Counted from the first letter of the stretch, positions 36,512 through 46,085 are shown. The stretch: 51,617 bases of DNA from Kiritimatiellia bacterium (GCA_016783565.1 JADHWI010000014.1:1-51617); one strand, 5' to 3'. Notes: generated by a model from the letters alone, not told the origin. Numbers and translations: made by a program.

Positions 36512-37683
36512 ACACAGCCAAACGCATCGCTTTTGTATGCCCCCGATTTGCTGAAGGTGGAACCGTTGGTGGTGCAGAAACCCTGCTGCGCAACCTGGCC
36601 ACACAAGCCGCTAAAGCGGGTCAACAGGTCACGTTCCTGACAACCTGCGCCACCAGCCACGTGTCATGGACAAACACGCTCCCACCCGGCCGCAAATCTT
36701 TTGACGGCGTTGATGTGCACTTCTTCCCCGTAGATCAGGATCGCAACGAGGGTGCATTCCTGCACGCCCAGCAGTCAATCTGCAGTCAGCGCAAGGCAAC
36801 CCTGGACGATGAAGCCGAATGGGTAGACAACGGCGTGCATAGTTCAGAACTCTACGCACATCTGGACACCCACCGCGAAGATTATGACAGAATCATTATG
36901 GGGCCCTACCTTTTTGGCTTGGTCTACAAGGCGTCCACCATCATCCCCGAAAAGACCGTACTCGTCCCCTGCCTGCACGATGAATCTTTTGCCTATCTGG
37001 ATTGCACCCGAAACCTTTTCGAACGCGTACGCACCATCATGTTTAATGCGCAACCCGAACGCGCACTGGCGGAGCGACTATTCAACGTCCCCAGGGAGAA
37101 AAGCCATGTGGTCGGAATGGGGTTGGACCCCGTCAACATTAAGGCACTCACAGACAGTCCAATGCTTCCCCCGCAATATATTATCTATTGCGGACGCCGC
37201 GAAACCATGAAGGGCACTCCCTTGTTAACGGACTACCTCACCGTTTTCCGTCAACGGACGGGACGCGATATCCGGATCGTATTCACAGGAAGCGGATCCA
37301 TCGAAGCCCCGGACATACTCCGATCCGCCATCACCGATCTTGGCTTTGTTTCAGAAGCACACAAGCATGCCGCCATGGCCGGCGCAGTGGCATTCTGCCA
37401 TCCCTCAGTAAACGAGAGCCTCGGGATCGTCATTCTGGAATCGTGGCTATGCGGAACCCCTGTTCTGGTGCATGCCATCAGCGATGTCCTGCGCGATCAT
37501 TGCGCCCGTAGCGGTGGCGGATTGTGGTTCCGAAACTATCCGGAATTCGAGGAGTCTCTAACCCTTATGCTGGACAGAAAAGATCTCAACCAGGCCATGG
37601 GCGAGGCCGGTCGAAAATACGTGCAAGAAGAATACAGCTGGGAACGTGTGACGCAGAAAATGTTTCACGCTCTGGACGCCTGA
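36508..37683 (+). CDS. Glycosyltransferase family 4
   Basis: A 391-aa GT-B enzyme. The N-terminal domain has FAEGGTVGGAETLLRNLA, the glycine-rich loop of GT4. The C-terminal domain has IIYCGRRETMKG and the catalytic EX7E motif in NESLGIVILESW (about residues 299-310). It uses a nucleotide-activated sugar to extend a glycan in the cytoplasm. The start is GTG at 36508, overlapping the upstream stop (GTGA). The pair is separate from the larger sugar cluster at the left end. The acceptor is unknown. Confidence 0.88.
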   Translation: MNTAKRIAFVCPRFAEGGTVGGAETLLRNLATQAAKAGQQVTFLTTCATSHVSWTNTLPPGRKSFDGVDVHFFPVDQDRNEGAFLHAQQSICSQRKATLDDEAEWVDNGVHSSELYAHLDTHREDYDRIIMGPYLFGLVYKASTIIPEKTVLVPCLHDESFAYLDCTRNLFERVRTIMFNAQPERALAERLFNVPREKSHVVGMGLDPVNIKALTDSPMLPPQYIIYCGRRETMKGTPLLTDYLTVFRQRTGRDIRIVFTGSGSIEAPDILRSAITDLGFVSEAHKHAAMAGAVAFCHPSVNESLGIVILESWLCGTPVLVHAISDVLRDHCARSGGGLWFRNYPEFEESLTLMLDRKDLNQAMGEAGRKYVQEEYSWERVTQKMFHALDA

Positions 37684-37693
37684 ACGCGCGCCC

Positions 37694-38137
37694 TCAGCTT
37701 GAGGGTTCTGACTTCATCCCATCCGCAATCGCCTGAACGGCCGCCGTCAAGCTCTCCAGAGATCGCTGTACGAGAACCACTTTCTCTTTCATAAGCCGGT
37801 CGCGTTCGAGCATCTCTGTGCGGATTTTCTCAAGCGCTTCGCGCCTGTCATTGGTGGATTCGAGCTCTTCCTCAAGGTCCTTCAGACGAGATTCAGCAGA
37901 AGCCAGCGTACGGCGAAGATTCATAATACGAATCTCCTTTTCCTCATCACTGCTGTCAATATCCCCAATATCCATGCCTTCGGGAATCGGGACTTCGACA
38001 TGGTTGCCGCAATCCGTACAGGGAATAGTAAGACCCGCACCACGGTAGTCGATGGCAAGACTCTTTCCGCAATGCGGACAATCAAAGACGATATCCGTCT
38101 CTTTAATATCTGTCGCTTCGTCGATTATTTCAGCCAC
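37694..38137 (-). CDS. Zinc-ribbon plus coiled-coil protein
   Basis: A 147-aa protein. Cys20 and Cys23 (CPHCGK) pair with Cys40 and Cys43 (CTDCGN) as a zinc ribbon. Beyond an acidic spacer (residues about 55-68) the C-terminal half is a long charged coiled coil (RRTLASAESRLKDLEEELES). I chose GTG at 38137 because GGGGG lies 7 bp upstream; a GTG at 38167 has no site. Proteins of this layout are common in PVC genomes, mostly unannotated. It is convergent with the GT4 gene and follows rpmB on the same strand. Confidence 0.72.
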   Translation of the reverse strand: MAEIIDEATDIKETDIVFDCPHCGKSLAIDYRGAGLTIPCTDCGNHVEVPIPEGMDIGDIDSSDEEKEIRIMNLRRTLASAESRLKDLEEELESTNDRREALEKIRTEMLERDRLMKEKVVLVQRSLESLTAAVQAIADGMKSEPSS

Positions 38138-38174
38138 CTGCAAGCCCCCTATCAATTGAAAGGGCACAAAAAGG

Positions 38175-38402
38175 TCAGGCCTTCGTCACCTTACCACCAC
38201 GAATACACGCGGTGCAGACGCGGCGCCTGATCACGCCCCCGTTTTCTCTCACCCGCACAGACTGCACATTGGGCAGAAATCGACGTTTGGTAATGCCGGT
38301 CGTATGCAGACCAATGCCGCCCTTCTTCTTGGGCAAACCATGCCGGACAATGGTGTTTCCGGCGCGCACACCTTTACCACAAATTTCACAAACTCTCGCC
38401 AT
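38175..38402 (-). CDS. rpmB: 50S ribosomal protein L28
   Basis: A 75-aa L28 with the C+ (zinc-binding) form: Cys5 and Cys8 in CEICGK and Cys63 and Cys66 in CTACIR. The internal KRRFLPNVQSVRV segment is diagnostic. Start 38402 is set by GGAG 6 bp upstream and by the family's MARxCxxCGK beginning. It belongs to the large ribosomal subunit. No rpmG (L33) is adjacent. The leader between recJ and rpmB is unusually structured (see the separate entry). Confidence 0.97.
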   Translation of the reverse strand: MARVCEICGKGVRAGNTIVRHGLPKKKGGIGLHTTGITKRRFLPNVQSVRVRENGGVIRRRVCTACIRGGKVTKA

Positions 38403-38642
38403 CTCAAGCTCCTGATTTCGGTACAAAGGGGGCATATTTAGCGGATAGAACCGCTATCATGCAAGCCAAAAACAACAAATCCCCCGGAAAGCCGATTCGA
38501 ACTTCCCTAAAAATCGGACTCTGCACAGGTAATTCAACCACCTGTACAACCCGCAAACAGAGACTAAGTTGCCCCCTTCTCTATATCAAGACATTTCGTA
38601 AGAGGATATATTTTCCATCATCCGGGAAAAGCGATCACACGG
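38403..38642 (-). other. Structured intergenic region upstream of rpmB
   Basis: 240 bp between the recJ stop and the rpmB start. It holds several short perfect inverted repeats: TTTTCC/GGAAAA (38611-38640 region), ACAGGT/ACCTGT (38525-38546 region), CCGATT/AATCGG (38492-38518 region), and TAGCGG/CCGCTA (38437-38456 region). The last lies within 50 bp of the rpmB start and could be a leader hairpin that controls it. No gene or known riboswitch was recognised. Confidence 0.35.
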
Positions 38643-40376
38643 TCATGCCCCGCCTGCCAAACGCATATCCAAAAGCCGTAACTGCGTGTTAACGCGGCCA
38701 CGAAAATGATTACGCTCCACCTCAAAGAGTAAATCCAACGGCTTCTCGCCGATCTCCAAATGCCCCATACCAAACCCGATTGCGTCCACTTGATGCCCCC
38801 CTGAGGCCACCAGTATCTTGAGATGATCCTCGTTCCGCCCCACACGGCGAGGCTGCCCCACCGGGACCACGCCACGCACACCCCAAACCGGACGCGGATT
38901 TCCCGTGCCCAGCGGACCGAGACGCTCAATAAAGTCCAATAGATGCGTATCCGCCTCACCAAGATCCGTCAACCATGCATCCACCCGCTGCACTGGCGTT
39001 AAATCACGCCCCCGCAACCGCTGCGCACAAGCCGCATTAAAACGCTCCTGAAATGCACCGAAGGCCTGTTTTTCAACACGAATCCCGGCAGCCATCTTAT
39101 GCCCTCCAAAACCCGAAAGCGTATCACGACATTCCTCCAGGACCTCCATGAGATCAAGCCCCTCCACGCTACGACAGGAACCCCGCCCCTCACCATCACC
39201 GAAGGACACAATAATGGTCGGTCGATTGTACTTGCGAACAATACGCGAGGCCGCAATCCCAACCACCCCGACATCCCAACCGGACCGTCCCAATACAATC
39301 CCGAAAGTCTCGGAAGCATCAAACCCGCTCTCCACATCCTCAAGGGCTTGCTTGACCATGCGACGTTCAATATGCTGACGCTGACGGTTGGTGCCATCTA
39401 ACAGCGTTGCAAGCGAGCGCGCATGCTCCGCGTCTTTTGTCATCAATAGATCCAGCGCAGGCATGGCCGCATCCAGACGGCCAGCCGCATTCAGACGCGG
39501 CCCCAACATAAAACCAAGATGATACGCCGTCACATCGCCTTCTACGCCGGCTACGGTCCGTAATGCTTCGATCCCTGCAATACCGCGCGCACGATTCAAT
39601 CGTTCGAGCCCCGCTCGCGCCAAGGTCCGATTCTCTTCAACAAGCGGAACCATATCGCACACCGTGCCCAGCGCCACGAGCGGTAAATAATCGCGTAGAT
39701 CCAATGTGTCATCCGGCAATCCATCCTGACTCAACAGCCGTTTGACCAACGCATGACAAAGCTTAAACGTCACCCCCACGCCCGCAAGCAATCGCGCAGC
39801 AGACGGCGCACCCAGCTTTGGATTCACCACGGCCAATGCTTCCGCCACGACTTTCGATGGTTCATGATGATCCGTCACCACCACATCCACTCCATGCGAG
39901 GCAGCAATCCCAATCGACTCCACGGCATTGGTGCCGCAATCCACGGTCACAATGAGCGATGGAGCACAGTCCTCAAGGCAACGCTTGAGCGCACCGGCAC
40001 TGACACCATAACCCTCTTGCTCGCGATGCGGTAGAAACGAGACGACGTCCGCACCCAGGCGCTTAAGCACTGAAAGCAACAGAGCCGAAGAAGTGACCCC
40101 ATCCACATCGTAGTCGCCGAACACACATATGCGTTCATGCGAAGCAATCGCATGCAGGATACGGTCAACAGCAGGCGTCATGCCGGCAATCTCAAAGGGA
40201 TCGGAGAGACCACTCAATCGGGGGTTCAGAAAGGTCGTGACCGCATCCTCGGCCACATACCCTCGCGACACGAGCAAGCGTGCCAGGGGCAAAGGCAAAT
40301 CCAACAATCCGGCCAATCGGGCGGCGGCAGGTTCATCCACCGCCACGGTCTGCCACTGGTAACGCTGTAACGCCAT
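38643..40376 (-). CDS. recJ: Single-stranded-DNA-specific exonuclease RecJ
   Basis: A 577-aa DHH-family 5'-3' exonuclease acting in recombination and mismatch repair. Metal-binding motifs are seen: GDYDVDG at residues 87-93, VDCGT, and the DHH motif in VVVTDHHEP, with GPRLNAAGRL further on. The length is typical of RecJ. Next on the strand after secDF (33-bp gap), so it is probably in the tgt-yajC-secDF transcript. A secDF-recJ neighbourhood also occurs in Chlamydia. The ribosome site is weak, consistent with coupling to the upstream gene. Confidence 0.97.
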   Translation of the reverse strand: MALQRYQWQTVAVDEPAAARLAGLLDLPLPLARLLVSRGYVAEDAVTTFLNPRLSGLSDPFEIAGMTPAVDRILHAIASHERICVFGDYDVDGVTSSALLLSVLKRLGADVVSFLPHREQEGYGVSAGALKRCLEDCAPSLIVTVDCGTNAVESIGIAASHGVDVVVTDHHEPSKVVAEALAVVNPKLGAPSAARLLAGVGVTFKLCHALVKRLLSQDGLPDDTLDLRDYLPLVALGTVCDMVPLVEENRTLARAGLERLNRARGIAGIEALRTVAGVEGDVTAYHLGFMLGPRLNAAGRLDAAMPALDLLMTKDAEHARSLATLLDGTNRQRQHIERRMVKQALEDVESGFDASETFGIVLGRSGWDVGVVGIAASRIVRKYNRPTIIVSFGDGEGRGSCRSVEGLDLMEVLEECRDTLSGFGGHKMAAGIRVEKQAFGAFQERFNAACAQRLRGRDLTPVQRVDAWLTDLGEADTHLLDFIERLGPLGTGNPRPVWGVRGVVPVGQPRRVGRNEDHLKILVASGGHQVDAIGFGMGHLEIGEKPLDLLFEVERNHFRGRVNTQLRLLDMRLAGGA

Positions 40377-40409
40377 CTATTTTTGCCGCCCGACGCACCA
40401 CTTCATGAA

Positions 40410-42971
40410 TTATTTCGCGAACTCAGGGCGCTTGTCGCGATGCCAGAGCAACACAACCGGAGGCGCCACAAAGATCGAAGAATAGGTACCCACCAGCACG
40501 CCGATGAACAGCGCCAGCGCAAAATCGTTTATTGCACCACCACCGAAGACCAGCAGCATGACCACGGCAATCAGCGTGGTCACAGAGGTCAACAGCGTCC
40601 TGCTCAACGTCTGATTGATACTGAGATTACAAATGCCTTTGAACCCTTCACCCCGCATCAGTTTAAGGTCTTCACGAATACGGTCAAAGACCACAATCGT
40701 ATCATTCACCGAATAACCGACAATGGTCAGCAATGCCGCCACAATGGGCAAACTCAACTGACGCCCGCATAGAGAATAGATGCCTACCGTCACCAACACA
40801 TCATGCGTCAGGGCGACAATGGCACCCAGCGCAAAGCCGAACTCAAACCGAATGGAGATATAGATGATGATGCCGATCAAGGCACACACAATCGCAAGCA
40901 AGGCGCGTCCCCTGAGTTCTTTGCCAATTTGCGGACCCACCAGCTCCTCTTGAGAAATCTCAAACTTGGACTCCGGGAATGCCGTCACAAGAGCACTCAC
41001 CACGCGTGCCGCCGGCCTCTCCTTGACAGACGGGTCCTCCTCCAGCGCCGTCACCACCTGCAGATAGCTGTCGCCATCAAGCTCCATCTCCTGCTGGTAC
41101 TGGATGCGCGAACCCACTACGCCGCTTTCAGACAACGTCTCACGCACAGTCTCAATAGAAACCATGTGCTCCTGATCAAATGTCAACGTCACAGAAGATC
41201 CACCGAGGAAATCCACGCCAAAGACAGCGGAAGCATTGCCGACCCCACGGCTAACCATAAGCCCCCACGAAACGAGAATCACAGCCAGCGAAATCACAGC
41301 CGCGACACGACGCTTACCCACAAAATCAATGGATGTCTTACCGATAACGGTCAACATCTTCAACGTCTTCACCGGGGTATAATTTGCAAGGAGCTGGAAG
41401 AACAGCTTGGTGACAACAAGAGCCGTAAACATACTGGCCATGATGCCGGCACACAATGTCACCGCAAATCCACGAATAGGACCAGACCCGAACAGGAAAA
41501 GTATCACACCCGTCAGCATGGTCGTCAGATTGGCATCCAGAATAGTCACAAACGCCCGATCGTATCCGGCAGTAATGGAACTCCACAAACGCTTACCCGC
41601 CTTGGATTCCTCGCGAATACGTTCAAAAATCAATACGTTGGCATCCACGGCCATACCGATGGTCAGCAAAATCCCGGCAATACCCGGCAACGTCAGCACC
41701 GGTAAGGCAACTGCGCCACCCGAAGCAGCATCCCGTGAAAAGATACCCAGAAAACCTGCGGCTGAAATCATACCGATAGGAAGCAGCAGCATATTGAGCA
41801 GCAATGCCATGTTTGCAATCAGGCCACTGAGCAAATAATACCCGGTCATGAAAACGACAACAGCAATACCGCCGTAGGCAATGGCCCGCAAGCCGCTCCG
41901 AATGGAATCACTGCCCAGCGTGGGCGACACAGACCGCATCTCAATAATTTTTACAGGTGCCGGCAAGGCACCCGCCTTCAGAATGTTAGCCAACAGGTGC
42001 GCTTCAGGATTGGAAAAACTTCCCGTGATGCGCGCATCACCATAGATCTCCTGCTGCACAGTCGGAGAAGAAAACAGCGTGTCATCCAAGACAATCGCCA
42101 ACCGACGCCCCATATTCGGGTTCGGATTCTTTGACCCGCCCGGAGCCAATGCCTTTGTGACTGCGGCAAAACGTTTCGACCCCTTTTTGTTGAACTCAAG
42201 AGAAACCTCGGGAGCACCAAATTGCCCGACCTGTACCGAGGCATTCTTAATGTTTTCACCTGTCATTTCATAGCGCTGCTTTACAAAAGCAGGCGCATAC
42301 ACCGTTTTCATCTCCTTCTCGGTCTTCTCCAACATAAAATCGAAGCCCGTGGGTGCATTGAACCGTCGAAGCTGTTTCTTATAGACTTCATCACGTTTCT
42401 CTTGAGAGAACGCTGGATCTCTGACATAGACGCCGGGTTCACCAGAGGGATCAAGCTTGTATCCCTCGGGAACCGCATTCTTTGAGAAAAGCTCCCCGAC
42501 GAGCTCAGCATTGTCTTTGTGAACCACTCGGAACTCAAGAAACGCCACATCCCGAATGCTTGCTTCGGCTTCTTTGCGCTTTGCCTCAGTAATGCCGGGA
42601 AGCTGAATGATAATGCGGTTATCTTTCCCCGCAAAAATATTCGGCTCGGCAATGCCCAGATTATCAATACGGTTGCGAAGAACTTCAATCGCTCTCTTCT
42701 GAGAATCCTTCAGAATCTTGGCGATCTCTGCCTTAATGGCATCTTCGTCCAAATCCAGAGCGCGGGAGCGTACTTCACGCTCCACTTCTTCTGCATCAAT
42801 TTTAACCGCAAAACTTGTGCCACCCTTCAAATCAAGACCAAGCCGGATCTTACCGGGACGAAGCACATTCCCCTCCGCATCCTTAACCGGCAGCGGAGGC
42901 CAGACCACCGCAAGTGACGCCGTCAACAACGCAACCAAAATCAACCATTTCCAAATCGTGTTCTTGTCCAT
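40410..42971 (-). CDS. secDF: Fused protein translocase SecD-SecF
   Basis: An 853-aa fusion: the N-terminal SecD (about 500 residues, with the GLDLKGGTSFAVKI P1-head start and six helices) is continuous with SecF (DFLGGSSVTLTF in its P1 domain, six helices). No stop or frameshift separates them. It uses proton motive force to pull exported proteins across the inner membrane after SecYEG. It follows yajC by 69 bp in the classical tgt-yajC-secDF order. The SecDF fusion is found in several phyla, including Chlamydia and other PVC bacteria. The start has no strong ribosome site. Confidence 0.97.
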   Translation of the reverse strand: MDKNTIWKWLILVALLTASLAVVWPPLPVKDAEGNVLRPGKIRLGLDLKGGTSFAVKIDAEEVEREVRSRALDLDEDAIKAEIAKILKDSQKRAIEVLRNRIDNLGIAEPNIFAGKDNRIIIQLPGITEAKRKEAEASIRDVAFLEFRVVHKDNAELVGELFSKNAVPEGYKLDPSGEPGVYVRDPAFSQEKRDEVYKKQLRRFNAPTGFDFMLEKTEKEMKTVYAPAFVKQRYEMTGENIKNASVQVGQFGAPEVSLEFNKKGSKRFAAVTKALAPGGSKNPNPNMGRRLAIVLDDTLFSSPTVQQEIYGDARITGSFSNPEAHLLANILKAGALPAPVKIIEMRSVSPTLGSDSIRSGLRAIAYGGIAVVVFMTGYYLLSGLIANMALLLNMLLLPIGMISAAGFLGIFSRDAASGGAVALPVLTLPGIAGILLTIGMAVDANVLIFERIREESKAGKRLWSSITAGYDRAFVTILDANLTTMLTGVILFLFGSGPIRGFAVTLCAGIMASMFTALVVTKLFFQLLANYTPVKTLKMLTVIGKTSIDFVGKRRVAAVISLAVILVSWGLMVSRGVGNASAVFGVDFLGGSSVTLTFDQEHMVSIETVRETLSESGVVGSRIQYQQEMELDGDSYLQVVTALEEDPSVKERPAARVVSALVTAFPESKFEISQEELVGPQIGKELRGRALLAIVCALIGIIIYISIRFEFGFALGAIVALTHDVLVTVGIYSLCGRQLSLPIVAALLTIVGYSVNDTIVVFDRIREDLKLMRGEGFKGICNLSINQTLSRTLLTSVTTLIAVVMLLVFGGGAINDFALALFIGVLVGTYSSIFVAPPVVLLWHRDKRPEFAK

Positions 42972-43040
42972 AACGCTTCAACCTTGTCTTACTATTGTGA
43001 TTCTCCCGAAACACATTTATGCAATCCGCAACTGAGCATT

Positions 43041-43391
43041 CTATTGCTCCGAAGCCTCTTCACCTGAAAGTTTTTCGCCTTTCTCCAGCACCTTCTGAAT
43101 ACCTCCGCGAACGACTTCCACCTTGACGCCATCCGATATGCGAATGATCACCGAGGCATCCTTCACGTTGGTCACCGTACCAAGAATGCCACCACTGAAC
43201 AAAACCCGATCACCGGTCTTAACCGCTTTGATCATGGCCTGCCGCTCTTTTTCCTTACGCTGCTGAGGACGAATCATCATGAAATACATGATGCCGAAAA
43301 TCACCAACATGGGGAGCATCATGCCACCCAGACCACCCATCCCCTGCGGCGATGCCGCCTGCCCAAGTAACATCAACTGCCGTTCTATCAT
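43041..43391 (-). CDS. yajC: Preprotein translocase subunit YajC
   Basis: A 116-aa membrane protein with one helix near the N terminus (MMLPMLVIFGIMYFMMIRP) and the YajC core RPQQRKEKERQAMIKAVKTGDRVLFSGGILGTV. It binds SecDF at the translocon. The ATG at 43391 overlaps the tgt stop (ATGA) and uses the GGAGG inside the end of tgt. The C-terminal tail is short and charged. The gene order is typical. Confidence 0.96.
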   Translation of the reverse strand: MIERQLMLLGQAASPQGMGGLGGMMLPMLVIFGIMYFMMIRPQQRKEKERQAMIKAVKTGDRVLFSGGILGTVTNVKDASVIIRISDGVKVEVVRGGIQKVLEKGEKLSGEEASEQ

Positions 43392-44509
43392 TTCACTTCC
43401 TCCAAATGAGCATATTCGCGTCGAAACGCCGCGAACGCATTGTTTTCAAGCGCTTCACGCGCCTCTTTCATAAAACTCATATATCGGTGAATGTTGTGTA
43501 GCGTCAGCAACATCACACCGAGTACCTCATTCACATTAAACAGGTGCCGCACATATGCACGGGGAAACGTGGTGCAAGTATAACACGTGCAACCTTCTTC
43601 CACCGGACGCGTGTCCCGTTTGTATTCGCCGGCTTTCACCGGATAACGACCCGCACGGGTAAATGCCGTACCATTCCGCGCAAAACGCGTGGGCATGACA
43701 CAGTCAAACATGTCCACACCCTCTGCCACAGCCGCCATCATTTGCGACATCTTACCCACGCCCATCAGGTACCGGGGGCGATCCACAGGCAAGGCAGAAA
43801 CACCATCCACGACTCCTTTGAGAAGGATGTGTTCCGGCTCACCTACACTCACTCCGCCGACGGCATAGCCATCAAACCCCATGCCGACCAGCTCCCGAGC
43901 ACAGCGCTCACGCAAGTCCGAATGCTCACCCCCCTGAACAATACCGAACATCAATTGCCCCTCGGCACGGGGCTGTTCCAGACATAAGGCCGCCCATGTT
44001 AGGGTCCTGTCTACAGCTTGACAAGCGTAAACACGGTCACACGGATAGGGCGGACATTCATCAAAAACCATCGCAATATCCGAACCCAGAACACGCTGAA
44101 TTTCCATGGCCTCAACAGGCCCCAGAAACACCCGGGCACCGTCCACGTGCGAATTGAACTCCACTCCATGATCCCGAATCTTGCGCAATTTCGGCAAACT
44201 GAAAACTTGAAACCCACCACTGTCCGTCAAAATAGGCTTCTGCCACCCCATAAATTTGTGCAACCCCCCGCATTCGCGAATAATATCCAATCCGGGTCGA
44301 ATGTTGAGGTGATAGGTGTTTCCAAGAAGAATCGGGACATCCAGGGCTTCCATGGTGGCCGGTGATATACCTTTAACCGTTGCCTGCGTTCCCACCGGCA
44401 TAAATACCGGCGTCTCCACCGGACCATGCGCAGTCCACAAACGTCCGCGACGAGCGCGAGAGTCAGAATCCTCCGACAAAATCTCAAATGTTCCTGGTTT
44501 TTGCAACAT
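43388..44509 (-). CDS. tgt: Queuine tRNA-ribosyltransferase
   Basis: A 373-aa tRNA-guanine transglycosylase that exchanges G34 of tRNAs with GUN anticodons for preQ1. The signatures are DSGGFQVFSL (substrate Asp), FDECPPYP, GIVQGG and the zinc site CTCYTC with the downstream LTLHNIH His. It acts in the cytoplasm in queuosine biosynthesis; no queA or other que gene is nearby. It heads the tgt-yajC-secDF-recJ run on the minus strand and is divergent from metZ. The ribosome site is weak. Confidence 0.97.
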   Translation of the reverse strand: MLQKPGTFEILSEDSDSRARRGRLWTAHGPVETPVFMPVGTQATVKGISPATMEALDVPILLGNTYHLNIRPGLDIIRECGGLHKFMGWQKPILTDSGGFQVFSLPKLRKIRDHGVEFNSHVDGARVFLGPVEAMEIQRVLGSDIAMVFDECPPYPCDRVYACQAVDRTLTWAALCLEQPRAEGQLMFGIVQGGEHSDLRERCARELVGMGFDGYAVGGVSVGEPEHILLKGVVDGVSALPVDRPRYLMGVGKMSQMMAAVAEGVDMFDCVMPTRFARNGTAFTRAGRYPVKAGEYKRDTRPVEEGCTCYTCTTFPRAYVRHLFNVNEVLGVMLLTLHNIHRYMSFMKEAREALENNAFAAFRREYAHLEEVK

Positions 44510-44742
44510 GGGCCGGAGCTTAGCCTACTTGGACACAGTTCGAAAAGCCTTTAGCGACTCTATTCAGGCACTAAAAGCCCGTTTGAGAGATCGACGGTCA
44601 CCACAATCGCAGATCATAGTCACGATAACCGCACTCTACGCCTCTGCTCATCTCCCTGCAAACAAACCTATTCTCATTGAAGATACTTGGTTCGTGACAT
44701 ATACTTTGCCAAAATCACATACAGTTATACGATGGTAACACC

Positions 44743-45933
44743 ATGAAAAACACACCCGACCAAGACCACTTCGAAACGCAAGCCATACGCATGCAGGCCG
44801 ACAGATCACCTCACCAGGAGCATTCTGTCCCCATTTTTGCCACTTCCAGCTTTGTGTTTAAAAACGCTGAGCAGGCACGCGCCCGCTTCGCCGGGGAAGA
44901 CGAGGGCCTGGTATATTCCCGATACGCCAACCCCAATACCGATGAATTTATAAGCAAAATGATCACGCTCGAAGAAGCCGAAGACGGCTATGCAACCGCC
45001 AGCGGTATGGCGGCAGTCTTCTGCGGTACCGCCGGGCTACTGAAATCCGGCGATCACATTGTCGCAGCGCGATCCGTTTTCGGGTCCACTCACCAGGTTC
45101 TCACCGAGCTCCTGCCGCGCTGGAACATTCAACACAGCTTTGTGGACGGCACAAAACCCGAAACCTGGCATGAACAACTTAAACCCAATTCACGCATGTT
45201 TTTTCTGGAAACACCGACCAACCCTGGACTGGACCTGGTAGATCTTGAAGCCGCTTCCTCCTTTGCAAAGACGAACAACCTGGTGCTCCTCGTAGACAAT
45301 TGCTTTGCCACGCCCTACCTTCAGAACCCCATTCGCTTCGGCGCAGACGTCGTGTGCCACTCCGGAACAAAATTTATTGATGGACAGGGACGCGTCATCG
45401 GCGGAGCTGTAGTCGGCCGCGCCGACCTCATGGCGAATATGCGCACGTTTGTACGTGCCTCCGGCCCCGCGCTCTCACCATTCAATGCCTGGATTCTTTC
45501 CAAAAGCCTGGAAACTCTGGCCGTGCGCATGGAAGCCCATTGCGCCCGGGCACTGAAACTGGCACACAAACTCGAGTCAGAATCACAGGTCGCCTGGGTC
45601 AAATATCCCCACCTCGATTCTCACCCCCAGGCCAAGCTTGCTCGCCGACAGATGCGCTTGGGTGGCGCATTGGTAACATTCGAACTAAAGGGTGGCATCG
45701 AGCAGGGAAAGCGTTTTCTGGATGCACTCACGATGACTTCACTGACCGCCAACCTGGGCGACACAAGAACCATCGCAACCCACCCGGCATCCACAACACA
45801 CTCCAAGCTCAGCGAAGATGAGCGTCTCGCCGCAGGCGTCACACCGGGATTGATTCGCGTATCGACCGGACTGGAAACGACAGCCGATATCGTGGGTGAT
45901 ATTTGTCAAGCCATCACCACTTCCGAGCGTTAG
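44743..45933 (+). CDS. metZ: O-succinylhomoserine sulfhydrylase (MetZ)
   Basis: A 396-aa PLP enzyme of the Cys/Met-metabolism family. The Schiff-base lysine is Lys210 in HSGTKFIDGQGRVIGGAVVG, and this KFIDGQGRV run is typical of MetZ rather than cystathionine gamma-synthase. Other motifs are RYANPNTDEF and ETPTNPGLD. It makes homocysteine directly from O-succinyl- or O-acetylhomoserine and sulfide. It stands alone on the plus strand and ends convergently with a pterin-dependent methyltransferase gene, both on the methionine side of metabolism. I saw no SAM riboswitch in its 5' region. Confidence 0.93.
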   Translation: MKNTPDQDHFETQAIRMQADRSPHQEHSVPIFATSSFVFKNAEQARARFAGEDEGLVYSRYANPNTDEFISKMITLEEAEDGYATASGMAAVFCGTAGLLKSGDHIVAARSVFGSTHQVLTELLPRWNIQHSFVDGTKPETWHEQLKPNSRMFFLETPTNPGLDLVDLEAASSFAKTNNLVLLVDNCFATPYLQNPIRFGADVVCHSGTKFIDGQGRVIGGAVVGRADLMANMRTFVRASGPALSPFNAWILSKSLETLAVRMEAHCARALKLAHKLESESQVAWVKYPHLDSHPQAKLARRQMRLGGALVTFELKGGIEQGKRFLDALTMTSLTANLGDTRTIATHPASTTHSKLSEDERLAAGVTPGLIRVSTGLETTADIVGDICQAITTSER

Positions 45934-45979
45934 TGTGACCCTACCACTAAACATCCAGCTACCAAGGTAGGACAGGTAG

Positions 45980-46056
45980 GGCGGTCAGTCCCTTGACCGC
46001 CATGGCTCCGTGCACACCTCTATTGCCCACATCCGGACGGCAGGGGACTGCCGTCC
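45980..46056. repeat. Two related palindromic repeats between convergent genes
   Basis: 45980-46001 (GGCGGTCA-GTCCCT-TGACCGCC) and 46035-46056 (GGACGGCA-GGGGAC-TGCCGTCC) are both 8-bp perfect stems with 6-bp loops. Read on one strand, the loops agree (AGGGAC, GGGGAC) while the stems differ by compensated changes. They lie in the 152-bp gap between the metZ and methyltransferase stops and may help end both transcripts, or be copies of a small mobile palindrome. Confidence 0.65.
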
Positions 46057-46085
46057 CTCCCATCAGCACGTTGCCATACTAAACA

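Noticed and set aside
38485-38510. A GATTCGAAC string (38494-38502) like a tRNA T-loop
   Set aside because: Flanking bases do not form a T stem, and no D arm, anticodon arm or acceptor stem could be fitted on either strand.
38459-38692. 77-codon plus-strand frame upstream of recJ
   Set aside because: No ribosome site, composition unlike a protein, and it overlaps the end of recJ.
44510-44742. SAM-type riboswitch before metZ
   Set aside because: No stem-loop set matching a SAM aptamer could be drawn in the 233-bp gap.
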